The position numbers and the translations under genes are program-made. A DNA stretch of 64,000 bases from SZUA-309 sp965230005 (GTDB taxonomy: Bacteria; Pseudomonadota; Gammaproteobacteria; Pseudomonadales; Azotimanducaceae): contig OZ245934.1 in the NCBI GenBank assembly GCA_965230005.1, positions 5,146,001 to 5,210,000 of the forward strand. The letters are read 5' to 3'. Under the pieces are notes generated by a model. It had not been told where the DNA came from and searched no databases. It worked only from the letters and a program-made list of their open reading frames with translations. Below, piece after piece: positions 16,873-25,722 of this stretch (the first letter of the stretch is position 1; each line of letters starts with the position of its first letter).

Positions 16873-17634
16873 TCAGGCGTCCTCCAGGGATTGGCCGATC
16901 TCACGAATGTCGATGCGCGTCACGCTGACCTGCCCGTTCTGCACCACGGCCTGGTCCGAATCCGGTGCCGCGTCGATCTGGAACGGCTGCAGATCGTGAT
17001 AGTACTGGTCGCCGCGCTGGGAGAAGCAGCGCTCGTAGTAGGTCCGACCGAGGCGGGTGCGAACAATTTCGTTGGAATCCGAGTGATCGGGGATGTTGAA
17101 GCTCCAGGTCACCGGTTCGGTCATGGCCAGCGCATAGTCCTGCCAGATGGCCGGCATGAGGCGGCGTACGGCACTCGTCATCCGGGCCAGAGCCTCGGCG
17201 GAGAAACGCCGCTCGCTGTACCAGAGCGTGTGGTCCTCGCGGCTCATGGCCTGCGACAGGGCGATGGCGGGAATCCGGGCGATGTTGGCTTCGAAACAGG
17301 CGCCGAGGGTGCCGGAGGCCATGAAAAATCCCAGACCGGTATTGATGCCGATGTTGATGCCTGAGAAGACGATGTCCGGCGGCTCGTCCATGAGGTTGTG
17401 AATGGCGAGGCTCACGCAGTCCGCCGGTGTGCCGGACACGGACCAGGCTGCTGTTCCATGAAGATCGATGCGGTCCACGTAGAGCTCGCCGAAACGGGTC
17501 ATGGATTTCCCTTTCCAGCTCTGCTCCTGAGCCGGAACCACCACGGTCAGATCGCCGCAGGTGCTCAGCACCTCGATGGCGAGCAGAAACAGCGGTGAGT
17601 CGTGACTGTCGTCGTTGGTGAGGAGAATGCGCAT
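16873..17634 (-). CDS. surE: 5'/3'-nucleotidase SurE
   Basis: 253 aa. The metal site of SurE is seen as TNDD at residues 6-9 (Asp pair), the Ser in QEQSWKG and the Asn in SGINIGINTG. The enzyme removes phosphate from nucleoside monophosphates and acts in stationary-phase survival. The canonical NDDG is NDDS here (NDDSHDSP), a modest change beside the metal site. Gammaproteobacterial surE commonly sits with pcm/nlpD/rpoS, none of which are nearby; here it leads a surE-ychJ-yaeQ operon. Confidence 0.9.
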   Translation of the reverse strand: MRILLTNDDSHDSPLFLLAIEVLSTCGDLTVVVPAQEQSWKGKSMTRFGELYVDRIDLHGTAAWSVSGTPADCVSLAIHNLMDEPPDIVFSGINIGINTGLGFFMASGTLGACFEANIARIPAIALSQAMSREDHTLWYSERRFSAEALARMTSAVRRLMPAIWQDYALAMTEPVTWSFNIPDHSDSNEIVRTRLGRTYYERCFSQRGDQYYHDLQPFQIDAAPDSDQAVVQNGQVSVTRIDIREIGQSLEDA

Positions 17635-17793
17635 GGGTGCCGATCCGCGTGAGCAAAGCCCGTGAGCCTAACGGATTCCCGGGTAGGGCGCGTGCCCTGT
17701 GGCGAATCGTTGGATTTGCTAGGCTCGCCGCAGCTCAGAAAGGGAGAACAGAGTACGCACCGCGCTCGGAGTGCGGGTGTCTGCCGTCTATCC

Positions 17794-19953
17794 ATGCTGC
17801 TCATCGACTATGCGGCCCTCGGGGCCCTCGTGCTTTCCATCGGGGCGTGGTTTGCCACGGCTCTGCGTGTCAGGCTGCCGCTGGTAGCCGTCAGCGCACT
17901 GCTGGCAATCGCTTTCGCGACCCAGGGTGTGATCATTGGCCGCTGGCAGCTGGTGGTTGCGCTGCTTCTGGGGACGATGCTGCTCCTTGCGGCGGCGGTT
18001 GCGCTCTGGCGAAAACGCGGGGCAGCACCTCGGCGGCCCTGGGTCAGCGGGATCCTGTTGACCGTGTTGCTGCTGCTGGCGCTGCTGCTGCCCTGGCTGC
18101 ATCCGGCGCCGCCGCTGCCGGTACCCGATGGTCCCTATGCCGTCGGAGTGCGCGATTTTGCCCTCGCGGACGAAGCGCGGCTCGGCGTGCTCGCGGCCGG
18201 TGACGACGAAGCACGAACCCTGCTCCTTCGAGTCTGGTATCCGGCCGCCGACACGGACGGTCATGTGCGTCGTCCCTACTTCACGGCGGCGGAGGCGGAA
18301 ACCACGGCCGTCGACACGGGCGCGCTCATCGGCATGCCTTTCTACTTCACTTACCTGGGCCTGGTGCAGACCAACTCCTACGTGGATGCGCCACTGATCG
18401 ACGGCGCCGGCCCGCTGCCGGTTGTGATCTACAGCCACGGCTACACGAGTTTTGCGGGCCAGAACACGGCGCTCATGGAAACGCTGGCGAGTCACGGCTA
18501 CCTCGTGTTCTCCGTGCAGCACAGTCACGACAGCGCTTCCGCAGTCCTGCCGGACGGCCGAGTCATCGCCATGGATCCGGCCCTGGTTGCTTCCTTTTCG
18601 GAACGGGCTGCCGACCAGGCGGAGAATGGTGTGAGCGAAGTGATGGTCCAGGCTTTTACCGGCGTGAGCTACGCGGAGCGCCGGACTGGACACATCGCCA
18701 ACCGGGAGAGCATGCGCGCGGAAGGGGAGCGCATTGCAACCCTGAGTGCGCCCGTGTGGCTCGAAGACCGCCGCTTCGTGCTCGATGCGCTCGCAGCGGG
18801 GGCGGTGCCCGCTCAGGTACGGGACCTGGTCCAGGCCGGAGACTTCGAGCGGACCGGGCAGATGGGCATGTCCTTTGGGGGGTCCACCACCGGCGGCTTC
18901 TGCCTCAGTGACCGACGCTGTGCTGCGGGTGTGAACCTCGATGGCGGCGACTATCACACGCCCATGGGTACCCAGCAGCCGGTGCCCTTCCTCATGTTCT
19001 ATTCAGACATCGACCGGGTGCTCGAACAGTTTGGTGCACAACCCGGTACCCGCGGGCATGGATTCAACGACTTCTTCTATGAGCGTCACGAGCTCATCGG
19101 CCTCAACCCGGACATTACCCGGCTGCGGGTCAGGGACGTGATGCATCTCGGGGTGTCGGACTTCACGCTGTTTCTGCGCAATCCGCTGCGCGGGCTGCTC
19201 CTCGGGCCCATCGATGCCGACGCCATGATCGCCATTCAGAACGACTTTGTGCTCGCCTTCTTCGACCGCTACCTGCGCGGTCGCGACTCCGGCTTCCCGG
19301 CAGCCCAGTTTGCGCAGCACGACCGCTGGGTCGAGCCGGACAGCGTCGACGGCCTCCGCGAATGGTGGCTCGCCGAGCATCCCGAAGACCGCACGGTGCA
19401 GGTGCTGTTCGAGACGGACTTCGGCGAGGTGGAAATGGCCATCTACCCGGAGCGCGCGCCGGTCTCGGCTCAGAACTTCCTGCGCTACGTCGAGGCCGGC
19501 CACTACGATGGGGCCAGCTTCTATCGGAGCACGCGTAAGGCCGGAACGAGCAGTATCACCGTGCTCCAGGGCGGCCTGCTAGCGGAAACCATGGCGGGTG
19601 ATGGGTCCGACTATGCGGAACCCGTGCGGCCTCTGCCGCCTATTCCCCACGAGACCACGACGGAAACCGGTATCCCGAATGAGCGTGGCACCCTGGCCTA
19701 CGCGCGCCTTGATCCCGGGACCGCGGGCTCCGAGATTTTCTTCAACCTGGAAGACAATCCGGTGCTGGATCATGGAGTGACGGCCGAAGGCCGGGATGGC
19801 TACGGCTATGCAACCTTCGGCCGAGTACTCCGGGGCATGCGGGTGCTGGAGGCCATCGCCGCCGAGCCTACCGACGGTCAGGCGGGTATGGAGCGCCTTC
19901 GGGGTCAGATTCTGCGCGAGCCCGTAATCATCCGCCGGGCTTCCCTGCGCTGA
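17794..19953 (+). CDS. Membrane PAF-acetylhydrolase-like hydrolase fused to cyclophilin
   Basis: 719 aa from the ATG at 17794 (no good ribosome site; the frame is open upstream to 17662). Three parts are seen. Residues 1-110 hold four hydrophobic helices. Residues 125 to about 530 are an alpha/beta hydrolase of the PAF-acetylhydrolase/dienelactone type: SHGYTSFAGQN, nucleophile Ser360 in GMSFGG, a later Asp, and a candidate His in DVMHLG. Residues 535-712 are a cyclophilin-type peptidyl-prolyl isomerase: FETDFGEVEMAIYPERAP, FYRSTRK, NERGTLAYARLDPGTAGSEIFF. No stop or frame change occurs between the parts. Both catalytic parts probably lie on the periplasmic side. Substrates may be short-chain esters or oxidised phospholipids (inference). 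Confidence 0.85.
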   Translation: MLLIDYAALGALVLSIGAWFATALRVRLPLVAVSALLAIAFATQGVIIGRWQLVVALLLGTMLLLAAAVALWRKRGAAPRRPWVSGILLTVLLLLALLLPWLHPAPPLPVPDGPYAVGVRDFALADEARLGVLAAGDDEARTLLLRVWYPAADTDGHVRRPYFTAAEAETTAVDTGALIGMPFYFTYLGLVQTNSYVDAPLIDGAGPLPVVIYSHGYTSFAGQNTALMETLASHGYLVFSVQHSHDSASAVLPDGRVIAMDPALVASFSERAADQAENGVSEVMVQAFTGVSYAERRTGHIANRESMRAEGERIATLSAPVWLEDRRFVLDALAAGAVPAQVRDLVQAGDFERTGQMGMSFGGSTTGGFCLSDRRCAAGVNLDGGDYHTPMGTQQPVPFLMFYSDIDRVLEQFGAQPGTRGHGFNDFFYERHELIGLNPDITRLRVRDVMHLGVSDFTLFLRNPLRGLLLGPIDADAMIAIQNDFVLAFFDRYLRGRDSGFPAAQFAQHDRWVEPDSVDGLREWWLAEHPEDRTVQVLFETDFGEVEMAIYPERAPVSAQNFLRYVEAGHYDGASFYRSTRKAGTSSITVLQGGLLAETMAGDGSDYAEPVRPLPPIPHETTTETGIPNERGTLAYARLDPGTAGSEIFFNLEDNPVLDHGVTAEGRDGYGYATFGRVLRGMRVLEAIAAEPTDGQAGMERLRGQILREPVIIRRASLR

Positions 19954-19957
19954 GCGA

Positions 19958-20719
19958 TTACCAGTTTTCCACCCAGGGTCGCAGCACCACCTCGAAAGCC
20001 CAGGTCGACCGGTGCTGTCGATGCAGCGCGAGATAGACGTCGGCGATGCGATCCGGGTCCGCCATGTTGTCGTCTACGGCCGTGCCGGCGAGACGATGGG
20101 AGCGGCTGCCATCCGCCTGAGTCCAGCCGATGGCGGCGTCGATGGGAATGTGCGCCACGTGAATGCCTTCCGGGCCCAGCTCGCGCGCCATGCTCTGGGC
20201 CAGCCCCGCCTTGCCATGGGATGCCATCGCGAAGGCGCCGCTCTTCGGATAACCCTTCAGCGCTGCGCTTGCGTTGGTGAAGAGAATGCTTCCACGAACG
20301 CCGTTGTCGTCCGGAGCCAGCTCGAGCATGGCCGTCGCGGCCTGCTGGCCGACGAGGAACGCGCTGAAGGCTGAATTCAACAGGGTCTGCCGGGCGAGAC
20401 CCGCTGGTGCTTCGGCGATGCCTTTACGGAAGATGTCCGGCACCCGTCCGTCGATGTTGTGGACGACGAGGCGCGGTGTGCCCAGGTCCGCCGTGACTGC
20501 GCTGAACAGGTCGGCGACGCTGTCCGGTTCCACCGCATCGCATTGATAGCGGCGCACGCCGTGTTCTGCCTCGAGGGTCTCGAGCACGGCTTTGTCCGGA
20601 TTGCGTGCGGCAACGGCAACGGCCATGCCTTCCTGGCGGAACAGGCGCGCGCAGCTCGCGCTGATGCCGGGGCCACCACCGATGATGAGCGCTACCTCGG
20701 GGTTTGCGGAATCTGTCAT
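19958..20719 (-). CDS. SDR-family protein lacking the catalytic tyrosine
   Basis: 253 aa from the ATG at 20719, which has GGAG at the right spacing. The Rossmann start (IIGGGPGISASCA, 12-24) and SMARELGPEGIHVAHIPID are those of an SDR. In the active site the YxxxK motif reads A166-S-H-G-K170: Lys is kept and Tyr is Ala; Ser151 (TNAS) may be the catalytic serine. I recall a whole SDR subfamily with F/A at this position, so this may be a subfamily trait rather than decay. It may bind NAD(P) without classical proton transfer, or use another residue. It is convergent with the hydrolase-cyclophilin gene (4 bp). Confidence 0.82.
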   Translation of the reverse strand: MTDSANPEVALIIGGGPGISASCARLFRQEGMAVAVAARNPDKAVLETLEAEHGVRRYQCDAVEPDSVADLFSAVTADLGTPRLVVHNIDGRVPDIFRKGIAEAPAGLARQTLLNSAFSAFLVGQQAATAMLELAPDDNGVRGSILFTNASAALKGYPKSGAFAMASHGKAGLAQSMARELGPEGIHVAHIPIDAAIGWTQADGSRSHRLAGTAVDDNMADPDRIADVYLALHRQHRSTWAFEVVLRPWVENW

Positions 20720-20795
20720 GACGATCTCCAATGCCGTTGAGTCAGGTCAGGCCTCCAGCGATGCGCCGGGAAACACTGTTTGGAATGTCCCTGCC

Positions 20796-20819
20796 GTTTT
20801 ATGGGTTTTATAATAAAAC
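20796..20819. promoter_or_regulatory. AT-rich operator GTTTTAT/ATAAAAC
   Basis: GTTTTAT-A-ATAAAAC (20805-20819) is a perfect 7-1-7 palindrome. An extra GTTTTAT half-site starts 9 bp upstream (20796). The block sits in the 146-bp divergent region between the SDR (20719) and the CmcJ-like gene (20866), in otherwise GC-rich DNA. It probably combines promoter and operator functions; no regulator gene is adjacent. Confidence 0.55.
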
Positions 20820-20865
20820 TTCAACTGCGGGCGATTGCGCACGATCCGGCTGGTAAGCTCGAGAC

Positions 20866-21879
20866 ATGAAGAAAGACAGTGAGAAACCGGCGACACGCCC
20901 GAAAACCATCCGCCGGCGTCGGACCACGGCGACTATTGGCGGTACCACCCAGAGTGCCTTTGCCAATCAGTCCATGTCGTCGATGCTTGCGCAGCAGCAG
21001 GCCAACGCGGGCAGCAGCAGACCGGGCAGGTCGGACCCGGAGAGTGGTGCTGGGAAGCCGGCGTCTGAGCCTGTGCGCTACTGCGAGGCGAGTCTGAACT
21101 ACTCGGACGAGAGCGGCTACCGACCGACGACGGTCGCCATCCTCGATGGACGCCGCAGCACCGTTCCGCCCTATGAGCAGTGCGGTTTCCAGCTCCTGCA
21201 GCACGAGTCTGCCGTTGCCGACTGGCGCGACGAAGAGGAACTCGCCACCGTGCACGGTCCTGAAGTCGAAGCACTGGCGCGGGAGCTGCTCGACTACGAT
21301 CTCAGCATTGCTTATCCGCCGCTGGTACGGAGCCCCCAAACGGCGAAGTCCAGCGCCGACTACGCGCCCATCGAGTTCGTTCATTCGGACTTTTCTGCCG
21401 ACTACCGGCCGATGATCGAAGACCCGGCGCGGCCCTACCGCGCGTTCATCGAACCGCTGCTCGACGCCAGGGGGCTTGCTCAGACCGATGTGCGCGGCGC
21501 CGAGCGGGTTGCCATGCTGCAGTTCTGGCGCAACATCGGCCCTGAGCGCCCGGACTACCCAATCGCCTTCTGCGACGCTTCCAGCGTTGACCCAACGCGG
21601 GTCTACGAATTCGTGGTAGACGAATATGGCGGCATGCCGCTGGCGTTCGAGACGACCTGCATCCTGCCACCGGCAGCCGGGGAGAGTCATGACTGGTACT
21701 GCTTTCCGGCCATGACGACCGCGGAGACGGTGGCTTTCCGAACCTACGACAGCCGCTGCGTGGAGGAAGGCCGACCGCTCTGGACTCCACACTCGGCCTT
21801 TCGCGATCCCCATGCGGGCGCCGAGGCGCCCCAGCGGGAAAGCCTCGAGATGCGGGTGCTCTGTCTCTGGGGTGTCTGA
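20866..21879 (+). CDS. CmcJ/NvfI-family oxygenase-like protein
   Basis: 337 aa. Residues 1-65 are a basic, Ser/Ala/Gln-rich, probably disordered leader. The core has the hallmarks of the CmcJ/AsaB/NvfI family: EFVHSDFS (about residue 172), LQFWRNIGPERPDYPIAFCD (about 220), WYCFPAMTTAETVAFRTYDSR and TPHSAFRDP (about 308). The family includes 2-oxoglutarate/Fe(II)-type enzymes and the cephamycin protein CmcJ. H172-x-D174 and the later His (about 309) could be the iron facial triad. It stands alone and is divergent from the SDR. The natural substrate is unknown. Confidence 0.8.
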   Translation: MKKDSEKPATRPKTIRRRRTTATIGGTTQSAFANQSMSSMLAQQQANAGSSRPGRSDPESGAGKPASEPVRYCEASLNYSDESGYRPTTVAILDGRRSTVPPYEQCGFQLLQHESAVADWRDEEELATVHGPEVEALARELLDYDLSIAYPPLVRSPQTAKSSADYAPIEFVHSDFSADYRPMIEDPARPYRAFIEPLLDARGLAQTDVRGAERVAMLQFWRNIGPERPDYPIAFCDASSVDPTRVYEFVVDEYGGMPLAFETTCILPPAAGESHDWYCFPAMTTAETVAFRTYDSRCVEEGRPLWTPHSAFRDPHAGAEAPQRESLEMRVLCLWGV

Positions 21880-21940
21880 AGGCGAGGGCGGTCCAGCTCG
21901 ACCGGACCTGGACCTGGGCCCGTGGCCGAAGCGCGCTGAC

Positions 21941-22531
21941 TCAGACGAGATCCGTCATGCCATAGGCCTGCATCTGGGCCTGAAAGCCTTCCACGTCGTG
22001 CGAAAGGATGACGATGTCATGCTTTTCGCCGGCCTGGTCGATCACATGGTCTTTGAGGAGCGCCTCTGCCTTGAAACCCATTTCTTCAAACACGTTGATG
22101 GCGCCGGTCTGGTCCGGCGTCATCTGCGCCGTGAGCTTCTGCAGTCCGAGCGACAGGGCCACGAGGAAACTCTCCTGAATGAGCTGCCGGCCGAGGCCGC
22201 GGTCCTTGGCAACGGGTGCAACCAGTACTCGGAGTTCGCCGAGATGGGGCGACCAGCTGTGCTCGTCGGTGACGACGGCGCTGCAGCCGACCATGGTGCC
22301 GTTCTCATCGCGGGCGACGAGGCTTGTGATCTCGCCGCTTTCGATCTGCCTGGACCAGGCGGCCAGCACCTTCGGCTCGGTGATGTCCCGGCGCAGGAAC
22401 AGCAGGTCGTGGGGCGGTAACGTCTTCGAGAAGGTGGCCACGTCCCCTTCATCGTCGGGCGTCATGAGGTTCAGCGTGACGTTGCCGTCCTTGATGGCGA
22501 CGCTCTTCGGATAGCGGTTGGAATCGTTCAT
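21941..22531 (-). CDS. GNAT family N-acetyltransferase in PHA operon
   Basis: 196 aa from the ATG at 22531. The acetyl-CoA site is visible in LGELRVLVAPVAKDRGLGRQLIQ (R/Q-x-x-G-x-G as DRGLGRQL), then a C-terminal strand (VFEEMGFKAEALLKDHVID). The start codon overlaps the phaC stop (ATGA, 22528-22531), so the gene is coupled to the polyester synthase. GNAT enzymes transfer acyl groups from CoA to amines. Here it could modify a granule protein or intercept acyl-CoA, which is inference. Close homologues in phaC operons of other marine Gammaproteobacteria would support a granule role. Confidence 0.82.
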   Translation of the reverse strand: MNDSNRYPKSVAIKDGNVTLNLMTPDDEGDVATFSKTLPPHDLLFLRRDITEPKVLAAWSRQIESGEITSLVARDENGTMVGCSAVVTDEHSWSPHLGELRVLVAPVAKDRGLGRQLIQESFLVALSLGLQKLTAQMTPDQTGAINVFEEMGFKAEALLKDHVIDQAGEKHDIVILSHDVEGFQAQMQAYGMTDLV

Positions 22532-23604
22532 ATGGATCTCTCTCCCAGCCAGTCGGCAAGCCGCGGCCACATGCGCCGGGCAGCGTTCGGGCCGGCGATG
22601 AGGCTCACGTGGCCGCCCTTGAGCACCACTTCTTCTTTGTCTTCGGAGCCGACGAGGTCCAGCAGCGGCTTGCTCGCCGCGTAGGAGACGATGTGGTCGT
22701 GTTCTGCCATGGCGGCGAAGACCGGCACGGTGATGTCTTTCAGCCTCGCGCTTTTGCCGCCGACCTTGAGCTTGCCCTTGTAGAGCTTGTTGCCCCACAT
22801 GAGCTCCTTGATCGTGTCGCGGAAGTATTCGCCGGCAAGGGGCAGAGTCTCGGCGCCCCAGCGGTCAAAAGCCCGGTAGGAGGCGACAAAGTCGTCGTTC
22901 CACATCTGTTCCCAGACTCGCACCTGGCCGGCCGTCTTCTGTGCTGGCCGCAGCATCTCGAAGGAGGCCGTGACAAAGTCCTTCGGCACGACGCCGAGCG
23001 TGTCCACAAGGCGGTCCACGTCGAAGTGCTTCTCATCGGACCAGATGGCGCTCAGACCCATTTCGGACCAGTCCACGGGGGTCGTGATGCAGGCCAGGTT
23101 GGCCAGGGGGCCGTCCGCGTGACTTGCCGCATAGATGAGGCTCAGTACCCCGCCCATGCAGTAGCCGACGATTGAAAGATCTGGTTCGCCGGAGTCTTCG
23201 AGCACCCGTTCCACGCAGCTCGGCAGAAAGTCCTGGGTATAGTCGGCGAGGGAGAGCCCCCGCTCTTCCGGCAGCGGCGGTTCCCAGTCGATGACGTAGA
23301 CATCGAATCCCTGCTTCAACAGGTACTCGACCATGCTCTGCCCCGGGGCGAGGTCGAAGACGTAGGCCTTGTTGGTCGTCGCCATGACGAGGAGCAGGGG
23401 AATGCGGTACAGCTCATCGGCGAGCGGGTGGTAATGGTAAAGGCGCAGCGTGCCGCGTTCGTAAATGACGTCTTTCGGCGTCAGGCCAACGGGCGCCGGC
23501 GGTCCGGTCAGGAACTCGAGGCCTTTGATGTTGCGCTGGATGGCGCGGTCGACCATCTTCCGGGCCCGGTCCATGAGGTCGGGAGAAACGTCCGGCTCAG
23601 CCAT
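22528..23604 (-). CDS. phaC: Polyhydroxyalkanoate synthase, class III-like PhaC
   Basis: 358 aa from the ATG at 23604, a length that fits class III PhaC (about 350-360) rather than class I/II (about 560-590). The lipase-like box GYCMGG (catalytic Cys149), AEHDHIV (Asp, about 307) and GGHVSLIAGP (His near the C-terminus) form the Cys-Asp-His triad. The enzyme polymerises 3-hydroxyacyl-CoA into storage polyester at the granule surface. It overlaps the phaE-like gene upstream by 8 bp and the GNAT gene downstream by 4 bp, making a tight three-gene operon. Confidence 0.92.
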   Translation of the reverse strand: MAEPDVSPDLMDRARKMVDRAIQRNIKGLEFLTGPPAPVGLTPKDVIYERGTLRLYHYHPLADELYRIPLLLVMATTNKAYVFDLAPGQSMVEYLLKQGFDVYVIDWEPPLPEERGLSLADYTQDFLPSCVERVLEDSGEPDLSIVGYCMGGVLSLIYAASHADGPLANLACITTPVDWSEMGLSAIWSDEKHFDVDRLVDTLGVVPKDFVTASFEMLRPAQKTAGQVRVWEQMWNDDFVASYRAFDRWGAETLPLAGEYFRDTIKELMWGNKLYKGKLKVGGKSARLKDITVPVFAAMAEHDHIVSYAASKPLLDLVGSEDKEEVVLKGGHVSLIAGPNAARRMWPRLADWLGERSI

Positions 23605-24013
23605 TGGCCTGCTCCTTTCTTGCGCTCGGTGGCAGTTTCGTCCGGGGCGGGCGACTTGGATCCGGTGCTGCGGCTGACTTTTTCTTTTTCTTCTTGGCCT
23701 GCTTGGCGAGCTGCGATTCGACTTTGGCGAGGCGCTGGTCGAGGGCCCGGATGCTTTCACCGAGGCGCAGAATGTCGTCCCGACTCGGCATGTTGAAGTT
23801 CGCGAGCTGCTCCGCCATGGCTTCGTTGAAGCGCTTCTGCATGCTGAGCTGCAGGTCCTGCAACTGATTCATGCCGCGGCTGAACTCCTCCGTGCCCATG
23901 ATCCGGTTGGCCATGGTGTCGAAGCCGCGCTCCCACTCGGTGATCAGATTCCGGAAGGCTTCAGCCGGGTCAGGCTGTCTTTCCGGTTTTGCTTTCGGCT
24001 TTTCTGTCGCCAT
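23597..24013 (-). CDS. Short PhaE-like/phasin-like subunit
   Basis: 138 aa. Helical: AFRNLITEWERGFDTMANRIMGTEEFSRGMNQLQDLQLSM and a second coiled segment (LGESIRALDQRLAKVESQLAKQ), matching the region of PhaE that contacts PhaC. Canonical PhaE is about 350 aa, so this is a much reduced version. It is followed by a lysine run (residues 112-117) and a Pro/Arg-rich tail, which could touch DNA or the granule. It is first in the phaE-phaC-GNAT operon and overlaps phaC by 8 bp. It could also be called a phasin; the operon position favours PhaE. Confidence 0.75.
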   Translation of the reverse strand: MATEKPKAKPERQPDPAEAFRNLITEWERGFDTMANRIMGTEEFSRGMNQLQDLQLSMQKRFNEAMAEQLANFNMPSRDDILRLGESIRALDQRLAKVESQLAKQAKKKKKKSAAAPDPSRPPRTKLPPSARKEQANG

Positions 24014-24158
24014 CGGCGTGTCCTGCCATCTTTCCCCTAAGTGGCGGAATATGTCATATCCGGGAGTCGAGGTCTGCTAGTGCCTTGTGTGCCGTGCACG
24101 GCCGCTTCTGCTACCTTTGGCCGTCGACATTCCACCGAGGCAGGCAAGCAGTCGTCTC

Positions 24159-25658
24159 ATGGCAGAAGCAGCAAGCGGCTACCGGATCCCCCTAAAAACC
24201 AAGCTCGCCTTTGGTATCGGGGCATCCGGAGAAAGCATCACCAACTTTGCTTTCGCCACCTACACTTTCTTCTTCTACAACCAGGTGCTGGGCCTGTCCG
24301 GCACTCTGGCGGGCCTCGCGACCACCATCAGCATCTGTTTCGACGCCGTCTCGGATCCTCTGGTCGGTTCGCTTTCCGATCGCCTGAAGTCCCGCCTCGG
24401 CCGGCGCCACCCGTTCATGTATGCCGCGGCGATTCCGCTCGGCATCGTCTATTTCTGCATTTTCTCGCCGCCCACGGGACTCTCGGAATGGGCACTGTTC
24501 GCCTGGTTCACGGGTTTCTCCGTGCTCATGCGGCTGCTGCTGACGTGCTTTGCGATCCCCCATCTTGCCCTCGGCGCCGAGCTGTCGGAGGACTATCTGC
24601 AGCGGTCGACGATCATGAGCTACAACGCTATCTTCGGCTGGGTTGGCGGTGCGTCGACCTTCCTGATCGCCAACCTCGTCTATTTCTCCCGCTCCCCGGA
24701 ATTCGATAACGGCCTGCTCAACGGCGCTGCCTATCCGGAGTTCGGACTGACGGCGAGCCTGCTCATCACCAGCTGCATCCTGCTTTCGGCGTGGTGGACG
24801 CGCGATCAGATTCCGCGGTTGCCCAAGGTCGATGAAAACGCGCCGCCTTTCGGTCTGCTGGTGCTGCTGAAAGAGCTGGGTCAGGCCATCGGCAATCGAA
24901 ACTACCTGGTCCTGCTGCTGGGGTTGTTCTTTCTCAGTCTCACCCTCGGTACCCGAGAGACCATCAACCTGCACATGAATACCTTCTATTGGGAACTCGT
25001 GCCGGAAGAGCTGGTCTGGTTCGCCCTCGGTTCCGGCCTCGGCTTCGTGTTCGCCTTCGGCGCGACCAGACGCTTTCACGATCGCTTTGACAAGCGCACG
25101 ACGGCCATGGGAGCGCTCGTGTTTCTGTCGTTCTTTGCGGCGGCACCGGTCGTCGGCCGCATGCTGGGGCTCATGCCCGGCAACGACGATCCCTGGCTGC
25201 TGCCGATCCTCGTGTTCTTCTCCGGGGCCGGCTACTGCACGGGCGCCATTCTCAATATCTCGGTCATGTCCATGCTCGCGGACATCGCCGATCAGCACGA
25301 GCTCAAAACCGGCCTGCGCAAGGAAGGGATCTTCTATTCCGCCCGGGCTTTCTTCGGCAAAGCCACTTCCGCCCTGGGTCATCTGGTCGGCGGGATTGCC
25401 ATCGACGTGATCGGTTTCCCGACCGGGGCGCAACCGGGCACCGTCGAGGCAGACATTCTTTTCGACCTTGGGCTCATCGATGGGCCGATCTCCGCCATTC
25501 CCGCTCTCATCGCCATCTATTTTTACGCCCGCTACTCCATTACCCGTGCCGAACACCGTGAGATCCGGCGGGCGCTCGACGAACGGGCAGGAAAAGGCGT
25601 CAGCGCTGAAGCCGGCGAGTCGGCGCAGGCGGCAAGCGGGCGCCTGCCGGCGGGATGA
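24159..25658 (+). CDS. GPH-type sugar/organic solute:cation symporter
   Basis: 499 aa from the ATG at 24159. Twelve hydrophobic segments and the family signature FDAVSDPLVGSLSDR with RRHPFMY place it in the glycoside-pentoside-hexuronide:cation symporters (MelB-like branch of the MFS). It should import a sugar-like or other organic solute with Na+ or H+. Residues 470-499 form a charged cytoplasmic tail. A paralogue lies at 52388-53860 with the same opening order. No sugar enzymes are adjacent, so in this lineage these may carry lipid or xenobiotic metabolites (inference). It is divergent from the PHA operon. Confidence 0.88.
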   Translation: MAEAASGYRIPLKTKLAFGIGASGESITNFAFATYTFFFYNQVLGLSGTLAGLATTISICFDAVSDPLVGSLSDRLKSRLGRRHPFMYAAAIPLGIVYFCIFSPPTGLSEWALFAWFTGFSVLMRLLLTCFAIPHLALGAELSEDYLQRSTIMSYNAIFGWVGGASTFLIANLVYFSRSPEFDNGLLNGAAYPEFGLTASLLITSCILLSAWWTRDQIPRLPKVDENAPPFGLLVLLKELGQAIGNRNYLVLLLGLFFLSLTLGTRETINLHMNTFYWELVPEELVWFALGSGLGFVFAFGATRRFHDRFDKRTTAMGALVFLSFFAAAPVVGRMLGLMPGNDDPWLLPILVFFSGAGYCTGAILNISVMSMLADIADQHELKTGLRKEGIFYSARAFFGKATSALGHLVGGIAIDVIGFPTGAQPGTVEADILFDLGLIDGPISAIPALIAIYFYARYSITRAEHREIRRALDERAGKGVSAEAGESAQAASGRLPAG

Positions 25659-25722
25659 AACTGCGCCCGGGGCCTGCCACGTGCACCCGGTTGCGAGCGA
25701 CGATCAACGCCTCTCAATCAAA

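Noticed and set aside
17662..17793. Upstream extension of the hydrolase-cyclophilin gene by 44 codons
   Set aside because: The extra residues are polar and low quality before the first transmembrane helix; ATG at 17794 is preferred although no ribosome site is clear.
24192..25556. A 454-codon minus-strand frame opposite the GPH transporter
   Set aside because: Very charged, no homology pattern, and opposite a clear twelve-helix transporter.
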